Positions 47,027 to 59,784 of a stretch of DNA of 64,000 nt are shown here, piece by piece (position 1 is the first letter of the stretch; each line of letters starts with the position of its first letter). A model generated the notes under the pieces. It saw only the letters and a program-made list of their open reading frames with translations, searched no databases and was not told the origin of the DNA. The translations under genes and the position numbers were made by a program. The DNA is taken from the NCBI GenBank assembly GCA_002105175.1, contig MCGE01000023.1:310001-374000 (forward strand), read 5' to 3'. This stretch comes from Absidia repens. Its lineage: Eukaryota > Mucoromycota > Mucoromycetes > Mucorales > Cunninghamellaceae.

Positions 47027-48693
47027 TCAATCCAATTCATTACTATTACCACAGCAAAGCCATGTATATATTTTTTTCTTGTGCGTCGGCTGGGTAATGT
47101 TTTCTGTTTGTTGCAATGATTGTTCATTCCTTCTTTCATTGTCCAAAGGGTTCTCACGTACCGAATTTCCAGAAGTCCTCGGTGTCGGTTCCGCGTCCTT
47201 CGTCGCGTGAGAAGGCTGTGATTGTTGTTGGCTATTAGTGATATCAGATGGAGCTGCTCCCTGTGTCTCAGTAGCTGAGCTAGAATGGTTTTTCGGTACT
47301 CCTGATGACTCGCTTGATAAAGCATCCATCACAGACCCATAGAAGCTGTCGTCTCCGGCATATACATTGTCACTACGAGGACCTGTTTCCAATGTTCGCC
47401 CTGGTTCATCACTGCTGCCTTTTTTTGCGGCATCAATGGCTGAAGCTACCAGACCAGACCCTCCAGCTGCTGCTGCTACAGCCCCTGCCGTTGCTCCAAT
47501 AGTAACTGATGGAACTGGGTTTTCCCGACCTGAGTCAGGCACGTTATTGACTTCGACCTTTTCTGAAATTTTATTAGTTTGTTGTCTTTTTAATCCCCGA
47601 TGATAGGTTGTCAGAATGTTGCCAAAATTTTCGCCTTGGTTGAGGGCTAAATCCAATTCTTCTTTAATGGGCTGACGAGACCCATCTCCATTGGCAATTG
47701 TTGTGGATCCATAAGGTGTTCCACCTATTACCTTTGAATTGTCAAAGAGAGCCTGCCAGTAGATATATAAATAAATAAAGTGTGAAATTTAATGTATTTT
47801 CAATTGATGGTTTAAACCTACCGGATTTGGATATCCGAAAGAAATATAATTAATGCCATGATGCACTAGATAACTGACGGCCGTCAAAGCCGTTCTATTT
47901 TTACAAGGAAAAGATGACTGATTGAGTGAGATAATTTTCAATAACAACCCTACTATTGAATTTTATATGTTTACGTTTCCTAAAAGAAAAGAAAAATTAA
48001 TATAAAATAAGTCAAGCCTAGAGATCAATTTTTTTTTATAATGTCATACCGAGCCGCCATGCGAGGACGCTGTTGAAATAAAAAAGCCAGCAAATTTATG
48101 TGCTAATCCGTTTTTGGCCCATAACTAGAGAAAAGTAAGCATTAGTATAATGTTACATTCATTATCCTAAAAACGTACACTTCCTGTGGCATCTAGTAAG
48201 CTTTTTTTTTTTTATGAAAGAAAATATGAGTGAACAGCGAGATTTGAATATCAAAATTGCATTGAATTTACGTTTTGACTTGCGTAGGAAACATCCCAAA
48301 GCGAGTAGGAAGACCTGTAAAGGAACATGTGAGATTACCTATCGTAAATGTTTATGTTATAAGGTATAGTTTACCAAACAGGAACCCATCTGCTTCGGCC
48401 AATTGAGCTGCGGTAATGATGGGAAGATCGGGCCTATCTGGGGCTCTTAGCTTATCGAGGATATCATTTGATAATGTTTCTTCTACCTGAAATATTTTAA
48501 CGTCACATCCGCCCGCTTCCGCGCCTAAAATATAAAATAAAAGTGACAACGGAGACAATCAATATTGCATAAAATGATCATATTGATGTTTACAAAGTAT
48601 TATACCCTTTGCAATCTCAGTGGCGAGTTTATAGACATGATGATAAAGACTGTAGAGTACAATATACAGTTTTGGCTTTTGGTCATCATCCAT
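47027..48693 (-). CDS. WrbA/Pst2-like flavodoxin-fold NAD(P)H:quinone oxidoreductase with long C-terminal extension (8 exons, 393 aa)
   Basis: WrbA-family proteins bind FMN and reduce quinones by two electrons; fungal members (Pst2, Ycp4, Rfs1) act at the membrane in oxidative stress. Exons: 48693-48606, 48524-48375, 48314-48272, 48200-48179, 48124-48050, 47979-47975, 47894-47822, 47752-47027. Family motifs: [17 protein letters not shown] (FMN phosphate loop), [42 protein letters not shown] then [16 protein letters not shown]. The sixth exon is 5 nt (GAAAC) but is needed to encode the ETT that follows the Gly motif. About 190 extra residues follow the core, with a glycine/alanine hydrophobic segment ([20 protein letters not shown]) and a C-terminal CC ([11 protein letters not shown]) that could be lipidated. 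The extension resembles the long tail of Ycp4 in style. Confidence 0.88.
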
Positions 48694-49287
48694 TTTGTGT
48701 TCGGTTCAATATAAAAGAAAATAAAAATAAAAAAAAAAGTGCAGATTTCGTTGCGCCAGCCTAGTTTTTTCGTTCGGCTTCCCATGTTTTGTTTATTTTT
48801 TCTTTATTTGCTTGCACTTGTCTAGATAAAAAAAATTCAAGTATCCTAGGCGAAAATTGGCATATCTAGGAAAATATTTAAAAGCTCGTATGATATGCAC
48901 ACAGCCAAGATATTGCAACATGTACAGTACAATGTAGTACAGTGCTATTGATAAGCCATACCGTCTTTTCTCTAATAAATAATGCTCCGGGAGTACACGA
49001 CGCCTGTTAAGTAACAGTACAAAGCATATTGAACAATTGATATTTTCCAGTATGCAAAAAGTGATCTTTATTAGGGGCCAGCGTATGGTTCATGTCAAAC
49101 TGGAAACCAATCAGCACTAAGAATGAGGTATAATTTTTGTCTCCGCTACTTGGTCATGACAAATCACAATTTTTAATGGGAACGTATTTCAGTCCCATTT
49201 TTTTTTCCCTTCACTCTTTTTATTAAACCTTCCCCTATTATAAAATCCTTACCTCACTTAACTCGACTTTCCATCATTTAAAGCATA
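48694..49287. promoter_or_regulatory. Divergent promoter region between WrbA-like gene and PEX13
   Basis: AT-rich interval between divergent starts at 48693 and 49288. TATA-like CTATTATAAAATCC at 49236-49249 lies about 45 bp before the PEX13 ATG. Confidence 0.45.
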
Positions 49288-50650
49288 ATGCCCTCTCCTC
49301 CAAAACCTTGGGAAGTCAACAACGGAACAACAACAGCAACCAATGTCACTAGTCCGTCAGCTGCCATTGCAGCAACAACAACAACGAACGATACTAATAC
49401 TCCTCCTATACCCGATCGTTCTACAACTTCAATGACAACAATGAATCGACCTGGAGGTAAGTATAGATCATAGAAAAGATGACTATCCGTACATATATAT
49501 TTTTTTTTATCTTTCGATCTTGACCATTTTTATCTTTTTATATTCTCCATATTTTTTTTTAGCATATGGAACTTCAGGGTATGGACAAACTGGGTATGGA
49601 ACTACGGGGTATGGCTCAGCAGGATATGGCATGGGTAGCTATGGATCATCTTACGGTGGATACGGCTCATCTTACGGTGGATACGGCTCATCCTATGGTG
49701 GCATGGGCAGTCGATACGGCGGCTACGGAAGTTACGGTGGTATGGGTTCAGGCTATGGAATGGGTGGCTATGGCGGTGGCATGTATGGGGGCATGAATGG
49801 CTACAACCGATTTGGTAATCGAATGGGTGGTATGGGTGGACCTGAAGAACCTGGATTAACTCAACAAATGGAAATGGGAACTCGAGCAACCTTCGAAGTT
49901 GTTGAACAAATTGTTGGCGCCTTTGGTGGATTTGCGCAAATGCTAGATTCAACATTTATGGCGACACATTCTAGTTTTATGGCCATGGTTGGGGTGGCTG
50001 AACAATTGGGTCATTTGAAATCTTACCTTGGTCAGGTCTTTAGTATTTTTGCATTATACCGTCTTGTCAAGAAACTCTTTAGTAAGGTGACTGGTCAGAC
50101 AGATCCCGGAAAACCAATGGAAATGAATTTGCTCGAGTTCCAACGGTTTGAACAAGCTGCTGCTACTGCTACACCCAAGATGTCCCGCAAACCTCTATTG
50201 ATATTTTTTGCCATGGTGGTGGGACTTCCTTATTTGATGCATAAATTGATCCAACGTGTCTCCTCGAACCAACAACTACAACAGCAACATATGAATCAAC
50301 AACAGCAACAATTGGCTGGTATGCCTGCTGGTGCAGGTCAAATTGATCCCGCCAAACTGGAATTTGCTCGCGCTACTTACGACTTTACAGCAGAATCTCC
50401 TATGGAACTCAACTTGAAGAAGGGTGACATTGTGGCTATTTTATCGAAAACAGAACCTACGACAAATGCGACAAGCCAATGGTGGCGCGGAAGACTTCGC
50501 GATGGAACCATGGGGATGTTCCCTGCCAACTACGTCGAAATTGTACAAAAAGGACCAGCTGGGGATAGTTCATCACAAGCATCGCCATCACCACCAGCGC
50601 CACCACCTCAGCAGCAATCTATGGATTCTATTTCCCTGAATACATCATAA
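49288..50650 (+). CDS. PEX13: Peroxin-13 (PEX13), 2 exons, 418 aa
   Basis: Peroxisomal membrane docking factor for the import receptors Pex5 and Pex7, partner of Pex14. Exon 1 is 49288-49456 and exon 2 is 49563-50650 (106-nt intron, in phase). The N-terminus is Pro/Thr/Ala-rich, then a Gly/Tyr/Ser repeat region (about 57-135) built from YGS/YGG units. This YG-rich part is typical of PEX13 and is reported to phase-separate. The membrane region includes EVVEQIVGAFGGFAQMLDST, then FSIFALYRLVKKLF and LIFFAMVVGLPYLMHKL. A C-terminal SH3 domain occupies about 321-385 (ATYDF, WWRGRL, GMFPANYVEIV). The tail is Pro/Ser-rich. Confidence 0.95.
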
Positions 50651-51044
50651 AATCACTTTGTTAGCTCCTTTTTATTATTTTATTTATTGTTTACTTTTTT
50701 ACTTTACATTATGTTTTATTCCCTTGTCTCATCCTGTCAAAGCTAGCATAGTTTTCCCCCATATTTATCCTCTGAGCTTTCATCTTTGTAAATTTTATAA
50801 ATAAATTCCACTATTCCTTTTTATTATTTTATCTTTATGCTTTTGGAATGATCAATTACTAATGAAATATGAAGTGTTTACAGAACAGGACAATGTGGGT
50901 TACCATCGAAGGCGAATTATACTGGGCGAATATGCCGTTACTCATCAGAATGGATTCATTTTTAAAGGCCGATTCAAATTGTCAGCTTTAAAACACCTTT
51001 TTCTTTGCTTTTTCTTTTATTAATTTTTTTATTATCTTTTACCC
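50651..51044. other. Intergenic, nothing recognised
   Basis: 3' UTR of PEX13 (AATAAA near 50802) and 5' region of the dehydrogenase gene, with T-rich DNA before the ATG. Confidence 0.5.
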
Positions 51045-52301
51045 ATGGATATCAATCAACTCTTTGACGTTAAAGACAAGGTTGTCCTTGTTACTGGTGG
51101 TGGCCGTGGGTAAGATAAAATCATAAAAGAACTTCTGAATTGTATATATCATACTAGTCCACTAACTTTTTTTTTTTTTTTTTTCTTCAAGGATTGGCCT
51201 TATGATTGCTACTGTAAATATATATATATATATATATATTTTGCTCAGACGATTGTGTTTACTAACACTTAATTATGTTTGTTTGCTTATAGGGATTTGT
51301 ATCAGCTGGTGCCAAAGTGTATATTTCTTCTAGAACAGCTACCGTATGTGACAAGGTAAGTCATCAAAAGTGAAATACTGAGATATGATTCTTCACTTGA
51401 ACTAATACCTTTATCATTGCTACTAAAACAATTAGGTTGCGGAGGAACTCACTAGCCAAGGACCAGGCCAATGTATCTCAATTCCTGCTGATTTGTCATC
51501 CCTAGAAGAGTGCCGGCGGTTAGCCCAAGAATTATCGAAGCGGGAAGATCGTAAGTAAAAGGCCATCCAGGCACATTTATATGACGGGTTATTTAATACA
51601 TTAAATATTTATTTACTTTTTAAATTCTTGCTGCATAGATCTTGATGTAATTGTGAACAACTCTGGAACAAATTATAACGAATCTGTTGAAGATTATCCA
51701 GATGATGCCTTCCAAAAGGTTTTGAATCTCAATTTGACACGTATTTTTAGCTTGAGTCAAGCGTAAGTATTCCTTGATCCTTTCTTTATGCTCGATTCAT
51801 ACTCACTGTTCTCATTATAGATGTTTACCATTATTGAAATCCAAAGCCTCGGCTGATGCTCCTAGCCGTATTATCAACATTGGATCGATCGGTAAAATAG
51901 AGCCCAAATATCTATACAACCTTCCCCGTAAAAAAAGTTGGTTAAATAACCTCTTTCTACAATTTTTTTTATTAGATGGTCTTCGTGCCCCCCCTCAAAC
52001 TACTTTTGCTTATTCGGCATCAAAGAGCGGACTTCACCATCTTACAAGACATCTGGCTTCTGTTCTTGCTGATGATCACATTCTTTGCAATACCATTGCT
52101 CCTGGCGCCTTTAGATCAAAGATGATGAAGGCTACCCTCGATGCTTTTGAAGAAGTCATAAAAAGTAAGATACCTGTTGGTCGCATTGGTACTCCTGAAG
52201 ATATTGCTGGGACTGTTTTGTTCTTGTCATCCCGTGCTGGACAATACGTCACTGGTGCCACTATTGTCGTTGATGGTGGTGTTTTGGTCTCAAAGCTGTA
52301 G
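51045..52301 (+). CDS. Short-chain dehydrogenase/reductase (7 exons, 261 aa)
   Basis: Classical SDR, NAD(P)H-dependent oxidoreductase; the substrate is unknown. Exons: 51045-51109, 51192-51213 (22 nt), 51293-51355, 51436-51550, 51639-51762, 51821-51891, 51976-52301. The cofactor motif TGGGRGIG is at 17-24, NNSGT follows strand 4, the catalytic Ser is about 152 (NIGSID), and Tyr166/Lys170 lie in YSASK. PG(A)F at NTIAPGAFRSK and the C-terminal GQYVTGATIVVDGG are standard. The family resembles fungal SDRs of the rhamnolipid RhlG/FabG type (LFDVKDKVVLVTGGGRGIG). There is no targeting signal. An in-frame run just before exon 7 is intron, because it would otherwise break IGSIDG. Confidence 0.93.
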
Positions 52302-54318
52302 TTATAGTTATCGTTTAGCTTTTAGTATCACTGCAATCTTCCTTATAGATCATTTATTCTTCATCTCTTTCCTTTTTCTTTTTTTTTTTATAAATAAAGG
52401 TGCACGGTGATGCTGATGATATTTTATTCAATTGAATTATGTGTAGTAGATGTTTTTGTGTATGATATATCAATTAATGATGGCTTGCTAAGCAATGCGT
52501 CGATGTGAGTGTGCATGTCAGCTCTATCATTAGACTGGCTACTTTGCACCAGGGATGTGCCTGCTTGTATCTGTATTTTATTTCAACTTTAGTTTAAGCT
52601 TTTTATTATTATCATTATTATATACCATGCAAAACATAATAATAACGGATTGGATATATACAATATGTTTACCCTGGCAATGGCTACACTGGTGGCATGA
52701 TCCATGCTGATTAATATGAATAATAGAGTGGAAACAAGACCACGTTTCAAACTAAATGACAGAACTATCAACAAGCCGCTACGCCTCTGGGGATGAGGTA
52801 AAGTAATCAAAGATAAGCTAGAAGTCAATGCAGAGTGTTATATAGAGGCCATTTCACTCACAACATGACCTACATTTACATAATTGATCGAAAAGGAATA
52901 TTACTATCTTTGATTGTTCGTGGTAGCAAAAATAGTTATGTGGAATAAATCAGAGAGCAAGAGCAATTAAAAAGCTCGTACAATAGCAACATCTTACACA
53001 ACACGATGTATCGGAGGATTGTTAATAAAAAGGCATATTTTATTGAAACATAATGGCAGGTACTAAAACTAAAGAAGTTAATTGTAACAAGAAATCTAAT
53101 GACAAGACCTATGGGAGAAACCATGAGGGCGACTGATAATATATTTGAGACATGGTAGTAAAATGGTAGCTAACATGTTGTGCAAGGCTGAGAAAGACTA
53201 TGAATGGGTATCTTTTATTGAAGAATAACAGTAGTCAGCGCTACTCAAAAGGGTCTCTCGTAGAAGGCATAAAAGAGACTAAGGAGTAATTTTTTATTGA
53301 AGTATGTACAAAGACACATTTTATTGGGATATAGATACAAACTACTAACACTATATAAACTAATGAAGGCTCCAAAAAAAGCCAACTAATGGTGTCCCCT
53401 GATCCTAGATCCAAAATGAAAGGGTTTCCCCATGCATCTTGTAATCCCTGAGCTGAAAACCCTAAACTAGTGCTGACACTAATCTGACATCACCATAACC
53501 CCAAAGAAGTTGAATAGTAAAAAAAAAAAGAAGAAAAAGAAAAGAAAGAGAGGCAAAAACGAAAGTCCGGTATAAATAAACCTTCACGTGGGCGGGATTT
53601 GAAATGCTACTTTTTTTTTTTTTTGGTGAATACAAACTAGGAAGCCGCACTTTTTTTTTTTTTTTTTTTTTTTTTTTGGTGTATCAAGGTATGAACTATG
53701 TATTATGCCATATACGACGATGGTTCCTCTGGCACTTGGATGGGGAGAATTGCTGGACAACCATCATCATTCCGTTAGTTGGCGTTCCTTGCGAACATAG
53801 TTTAATTAGAATTTACGTTTGACGTATTCCTATTTTAGAAATCAAATGCGATATAATTGATGACTATTTTCAACATCCCCAATTTATTCTAACATACCCA
53901 CATACCAACACATTAGCATCAATAAGACAAACAATTGAATATAAATAAATAATCATTCAAAATTTTTAACAATTGTTGATAACAAGCCTTTTCTTTATTC
54001 AAAAAATACATGCGACGTAAATAAACAAAGAGTGGGAGATGAAATGATTGATGTGGAAGGATTCATGACTATACTTCATAACATGTGTGATGAGAGTGTT
54101 TCAATGGACAGAAATGCAAGATGAATCAGTCGTTGACATACAACGAGATTCTCATTTATTGATAAAAACAAAAAACCCAGTAGAAGACTAGATAATGGCA
54201 TCGAAAAAATATGATATTTACAAACAAGTCAATAAAAAATGCGTAGATAAACCAAGAAAATATACTGTATATAAACTAAAATGAATATCTCTGTAAAATG
54301 ATAATGGGGATAATTAAA
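52302..54318. other. Intergenic with a family 1 element
   Basis: Contains family 1 copy L (-) at about 53010-53610, a coding-like segment at about 53710-53800 and, at about 53930-54000, a degenerate relative of the solo-LTR end (GATAACAAGCC). No gene supported. Confidence 0.55.
53010..53610 (-). repeat. Family 1 element, copy L
   Basis: On the minus strand: ATCCCGCCCACGTGAAGGTT, TTATTTATA, a pyrimidine tract, GTCAGATTAGTGTCAGCACT, core GCATGGGGAAACCCTTTCAT (53435-53416) and a long tail with repeated TCAATAAAA-type motifs. The best preserved 5' end together with copy B. Confidence 0.75.
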
Positions 54319-57300
54319 CTACATGTTTTCAAAATGATGGTTTTTGAGAGCATTTTCCATGAATTCCAAAAACCGACGACCATAAACCCTAGGTGGCACA
54401 GAAGATATAGTGTTCTAATAAAAAAAATCATTGTCACTCAGTGATTCAGTCATAATTGTATTGTATTTGAGCTTACCTTGTCTTGAGTAATACTTTTCCA
54501 TATATGTTCAGATTTCTTCACAAAATTGTAAGGAGTCAAGATGTCGATCACGCCAATAAAGTACAAAAGATCGGAGTCCTGGTCACTAGCATCACTGCTT
54601 TGGAATCCACCGTTATCTGCATAAAACACACAGTGTCTTCTTCTATTTGATAACAAAGAAAAAAACAGTCAATTTGATTTGCATCAATTATGACATAGGC
54701 ACTTTGATACTTACTCTTGTGAAGGGTTTGGTGCTAATTGGGAGTCTGCCACCAAAGGAATAGGACTTGCTGTATATTTAACGTTCTTCAATTTTTGTTG
54801 TTTTGATGGGAGACGTTCTAAATCAAGTCCACGAGTCTGAAAATAAATAAATAAAAAAACCGTTTATTCGGTGCTATCTTTGTCCTTTGTCCTATTTTTT
54901 TTTTTTTTTTTTACCTCGATCATTTGAAGTCGCTGATCTCGAAACCGCTCTTCGTTTCCTTTTTCTATGCCGTGTACGCCTATGAGTAAGCTGTAGTCCA
55001 TGATATTCAATCTGATCAAAACCTAAAATTAGTATACAATGTATATATAAGTTTCAATATAAGTATTCAACCATGCCATTTCCCTTTCCCATATATTTCC
55101 TTTTATCGCTTACTTCAACATCCTTTTGCAATTGGGTTAAGAATAGATGGCGTTTTTCAGGCCCCAATTCAAGCTTCTTTTTCCGAATCACCCAATTCTG
55201 ATCCTTCATCACTGCATATGGATTTTTGCTGATCTCATCGTCGGTAGTAAGTCGACCAAAGGTGGAGCCCTTCAAATCATAAGTTTCGTGCACGTTTTTG
55301 TTGGATGGAAATACGTTTCCCATTACCACAAAATGTATTTTTCGTCCGCGAGGTAATTTGATGCGATGTAGACCGTATATTCGACATAATAGAGTGTTCG
55401 GATTTCGTTTCACATGCTATAAATGGATAAAAGATCAGTCACTTCGTCTTCCTCTACGTATTCAGCTTGAAAGCTCTTACATCATAGTAGTCCAGTAAAA
55501 TTTTCCTCATAAAGACATGTTCTGAGCGATGAATGGTCTTGATAATAAATCGATAGTCCCGAGAGTAATAAAAAAAGCTACCACTTTTTCCAGGCGACCC
55601 GAGTTCTGACAAGATATATTTATGTGTTAAAGACATCTATTTGTATTAGATAGTTAAGAAAAAAAAAAAAAGGATAGGTAAAGATATCCGAGCGTCATGC
55701 ATTCGTTCGCTTTTCTTTTCTTTTTCATTGAATTCATGAAATGACTTACCAAATAATCGGCAGCATCAATGTGAAATATTTCACGAAGATTTCGGAAGAC
55801 CCATGGAGCATAATCCTTGAATTTGAAGTCATATTTGACCCCAGGAGTTAGTTCATTTCCAGTACTAAAAAATAATAAAAATATGAACAAGGGGAATGTG
55901 TGTGTGTTCGCTTTTTTTTTTTTTGGATGTCAATTTTTGCTCTTTCCATATATACTTACATATCAAATACCAACTTGTGAGCAGCTGTAAAATCATCCTT
56001 GCTTGGATCCCGTCGCATTTTTGCGGACACCCGTCCAACCGCAATCCTAATTCCAGTCAGCATATCATACCTAAAATCACAAACATCATCATCGACCGGA
56101 TTGAAGCGTTCAGACAGAATAAGAAAAAGCACGAAGAAATGAAGTCAATGAGTAATCCCTTCCATGTGTGTGTGTGTTACGGGCGGGGGGGGTACTCACA
56201 TCAGTTGATAGTTTCGATGTCCTTCTGCCACCCGAGTGCCAATTTGTACTTGATCTTCTTCATCATCAGTGTCAGCATAATGTTTCCGCCGCCTTGAACG
56301 TCGAGCAGCTCGTCTTGCCGCTATTTCCGCCTCTAACGCAGCCTCTTCCTCGTCATCCAAGTTACCCAAATCAATTCGAGCAGCAGCACTAGAGGACATA
56401 GATGGTGAGCGTTGAAAAGATGACCTAAATGTGGGCGTATTGGTGCTCGTTCCAGTTGCAACAGATGGACGATGATGCTCGTTTGTGTCAACAGATATTG
56501 GGTGGATAGGAAGTTTCATTTTCTTGGAAGTTTTGATACTAGATGCAGCAGCAGCAGCAGCTGGAGGAGGAAGGGGAAGTTTCTGCTCAGGCTGATAGGT
56601 TGGGTCTGGTTGTTGTCCATTTGATACGTTTGTTTGAGTTGCTGCCGTGATTCCAATAGGTTGATCTGCTGGCGGTGTGGCTGTGGTAACTGTTGTTATT
56701 GGTACTGGTATGACATTGTTGATTGTTGTCGTTCTTTGAGTGTCAAAGTAATCAGAGTTCAGAGCATGATATGATTTTTGTTGAATTTGATCTTGACTTT
56801 GAGGGGCAAAATCCACATCCTGAGACGTACGATGACGAGCTGGGGAAGAAGCAAAAGTCGAGCTTGTTGTTTTGGATAATGGAAGGTCGGAGAGTTCTTG
56901 AAGAGTGTATGTTGAATTCAAGGACAAGTCAGTGGTATCAGAGCCGATATCTTTTTGTTGTTGATCAGTTATTCCATCAGGAGGACCGATAGTGGCAATG
57001 GAGTCATGGTGTGTTGTGGGAACAGATGTTGAAAGTATTCCGCCGCCACCTGTTGAATTTTTATGTAATGTTTGTGTTGCACAAGCAGAAGATGGCATAA
57101 GTGTCATAAACAATGAAGCAAACGAAGAAGAATGGAAATGATGAATATACACGGTAAATAATAATAAGAAAATATTTCAGTCAATTTCTTATAAGCCAAG
57201 TTGAGATGAAGTATGAAGATAACAATCAATAAAAAAAAAGTGAGAGAGACAAACGGAACTGACTGAATGAACAAAAAAAAAAAAAAAGACAATAGGATAT

Positions 57301-57415
57301 AAATTTCAACATCCGACAATAACATCAGAGATGCAACCCGAACGTCGAAAATACAATAGGGCATACCAAGACGTCGGCTTGTACTGTCGTCGATATGATC
57401 GTATTCTATCACCAT
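54319..57415 (-). CDS. Phosphatidylinositol-4-phosphate 5-kinase (10 exons, 691 aa)
   Basis: Makes PI(4,5)P2 at the plasma membrane; orthologous in type to yeast Mss4 and fission yeast Its3. Exons: 57415-57367, 57049-56200, 56070-55960, 55864-55750, 55636-55481, 55416-55114, 55022-54915, 54836-54715, 54642-54477, 54414-54319, in phase. About 300 disordered residues (with a Glu/Arg-rich [20 protein letters not shown] run) precede the kinase: [80 protein letters not shown], then [19 protein letters not shown]. The specificity loop sits before the C-terminal [14 protein letters not shown]. Exon 1 (17 residues) and its 317-nt intron are less certain than the rest. Confidence 0.93.
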
Positions 57416-58471
57416 GAAAATTCAAAACATTACAATAATCAAGATAATCGTATTCCATAAAACAACCCAATTAAGTATCAAAGATGGTACGTTTCTTATA
57501 AATACAGGGGGGGGGCATGGTCAGCACGAAATAAATCTATATCCGCCTTTCTACATATAAATCTTGACAGATGATCCCTTCTTTAATTATTCCTTTCATC
57601 TGCTCACAAAGTCATTGTTATGTCTTTGTTTGTTGGCTTTCTAATAGGTAAATAATGATACTGTAATCATCAGAAAAACCTACCTCTCTATCTTGATGTT
57701 ATCATGGCGAAGCCCTTTATTATTTGTTCAAGAGAAATCCATTATCCCCTGACTCATTTACTGGAATGACTGTCGCTCAGCAAACTATCTCCCTTCTTTT
57801 TTTCATTTTTTTTTTCTAAAAAAAAGTTATATACAAGAATGTTGGAAATAATGTTCCCTTTCTTGGCCGGTCGGATCATGGATTTGATCAATAGTCGCTT
57901 TCATATGTACAATATAGTCCTGTATTGTATTGTGTGATGGTCGGTTTATAGGTGTTTGTACTGAAGGTGATTCCTCTTTAAGGTATTTATCATATATTAT
58001 CATATATTATCCACTTTTATCTTGATATTTATTTCTAGCAAAGCCATGTGCCTTATATTGCCATATAGTCTCTGGTTCGTTCTCTATAATACTATATTTA
58101 TCTCTTTTACTTTAATTTTTTATTACTATCATACTTTACTGCGATTTATTATTTGTCATTTTAATATTCTCGTTCTCCCTTCACATCATATACTTTTTAA
58201 TATAATATCTACTACTTTTCAACGCTGGAATAAATTTGTCCGATATTTAAACATCACTGATGTTTGATTACAGTTTTGGCATTTTACCTCGATCTTTGAT
58301 GGAGACAACGTCATTAACTTTTAAATTGAGACAATGGTAAAATAAATTAAAAGGTGATATAATAAAATTGGAATGGGAAAAAAAAATAATTGGGAGGGGT
58401 AAAAAATCATTGGAGAACTACGAGTCCTGAGGAACATTTTTTGGGCAACGCCAATTCCATACATAGCGCGA
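57416..58471. other. Intergenic, nothing recognised
   Basis: AT-rich flank of the PIP5K gene. Short frames (for example at 58022-58267) have no features of a gene. Confidence 0.5.
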
Positions 58472-58513
58472 GTGATCGATACCAGATGTTCAGCTATCGA
58501 TAATAACTTCGCC

Positions 58514-58976
58514 ATGACGAGGACCCAAGTGGCAGAAGACTGGGAAGCAGTGATGTTACATGTAAGTGATCACTTTCTTCGCATGTATACCGCACTCTTA
58601 TGTATTTTTCTCAGCCTGCCCCTACTCGCATCTCAAGTTCTGCTCCTGTTAGTCTTGTCCCGCAACTCCCACCCAGCTCGGCTGTGACTTCGTCCGCCAG
58701 ACCTGAATCATACGTGCTTAACCGACGTATTAATACTGTTGCTGATGTATGGCATGAATATGAATTGGGTCTTGATGGTTGTCCTTCGGTGTAATTTTTG
58801 GAAGAAACTTTTGATGCCGGTTGGCGGAAGAACCGGATTCAGAATCGCGATTTTACACCAATCGAGGATTATCTACGACGAACTTGAGGAACTTGCTGCA
58901 TTTCATTGCAAGAAGCCTCTATGATGTTGGAGCGCACGCGGAAGCAGTCGTCAAAAAGCTTGAACGGTATTTGTAA
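58514..58976 (+). pseudogene. Broken gene encoding a GCR1_C-like DNA-binding domain
   Basis: A short open piece (MTRTQVAEDWEAVMLH, about 58515-58562) is followed by a GTAAGT donor, an acceptor TCTCAG at about 58609-58614 and an open stretch ending in INTVADVWHEYELGLDGCPS. The pattern (T/V)xxxWxEYxxGLxGxPS, followed by WRKNRIQNRDFTPIEDYLRR, resembles the GCR1_C DNA-binding domain (TVxDLWxEW...WR...). In the relevant frame there is a TAA at 58792-58794 and, after DYLRRT, a TGA at 58885. The rest of the domain-like sequence (NLLHFIARSLYDVG, VVKKLERYL) continues in another frame to a stop at 58974-58976. So one nonsense change and one frameshift break it. In other fungi such domains occur in Crypton-type mobile elements and in transcription factors. 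Confidence 0.55.
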
Positions 58977-59079
58977 AATAATTAAAGCGAGGGATAATTA
59001 ATTAAATTTAATTAATAAACTCACTGGTGCTTTGTTGAATTCTGGGAAATTGTTAGATGTGTGGGTTATTGAAGCATTG

Positions 59080-59560
59080 GAAAAAAAAAAAGTTGACCCG
59101 CATTTACACTCCGCCCACATAATTTTTTTAGTTTTTTAGTGTTCTATGCAGCATTCAAAAAAAAAAAATACCATTGGAGCCATCATGGTACGGCGACTGG
59201 TGGCGGTGCCTTTTTTTCTTTTTCTTTCATTTTTTTTTTTTTTCTTCAGGACATCATCTTCAATGGAACTTCAATGAGGTACTGGTCTACTTGGATTAGC
59301 AGTTAGAACTTTGATCAGGGGCACTTCCAAAAATGCAAAACGTACATCATGGGGACACCCCTTCATTGTAGATTTTGAATTTGGGACCTCCATAGATCAA
59401 CCTTCATCTTAGACTAGTGTTATGAAACCGTCATTAGATTAATTTAGTATTAGCTGTCATAGTTTTTATATATATCTGAATAAAATATATCTTGTCTTTT
59501 TACTATTGTTTAGTCATTCATACTTTCAATTATCTTGCCGATGAGTACATATATGTGTAG
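59080..59560 (+). repeat. Family 1 element, copy M
   Basis: CACTCCGCCCACATAA, a pyrimidine tract ending CTTCAG, TTGGATTAGCAGTTAGAAC, TCCAAAAATGCAAAACG and core TCATGGGGACACCCCTTCAT at 59347-59366. Same subtype as D and K. Confidence 0.7.
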
Positions 59561-59784
59561 ACAGAAGAATAGTTTGTGTGAGTACGAAGAACAAGGGTTT
59601 TAGGCTGCGTTGCCAGTTGTGGTGCTCAATATCCTACTCACTGTGTGGTGCGTATGCGTTGCGTGTGAGTGTCAAGAAAGGGTATTAAACCACGTAGGCC
59701 AATTATAGTGCTCAATGCTCTACTTTTAAATGTCTTATTCACTGTGTGGATGCGTATGTGCAGGAAAAAACAGGCAGCTAATTT

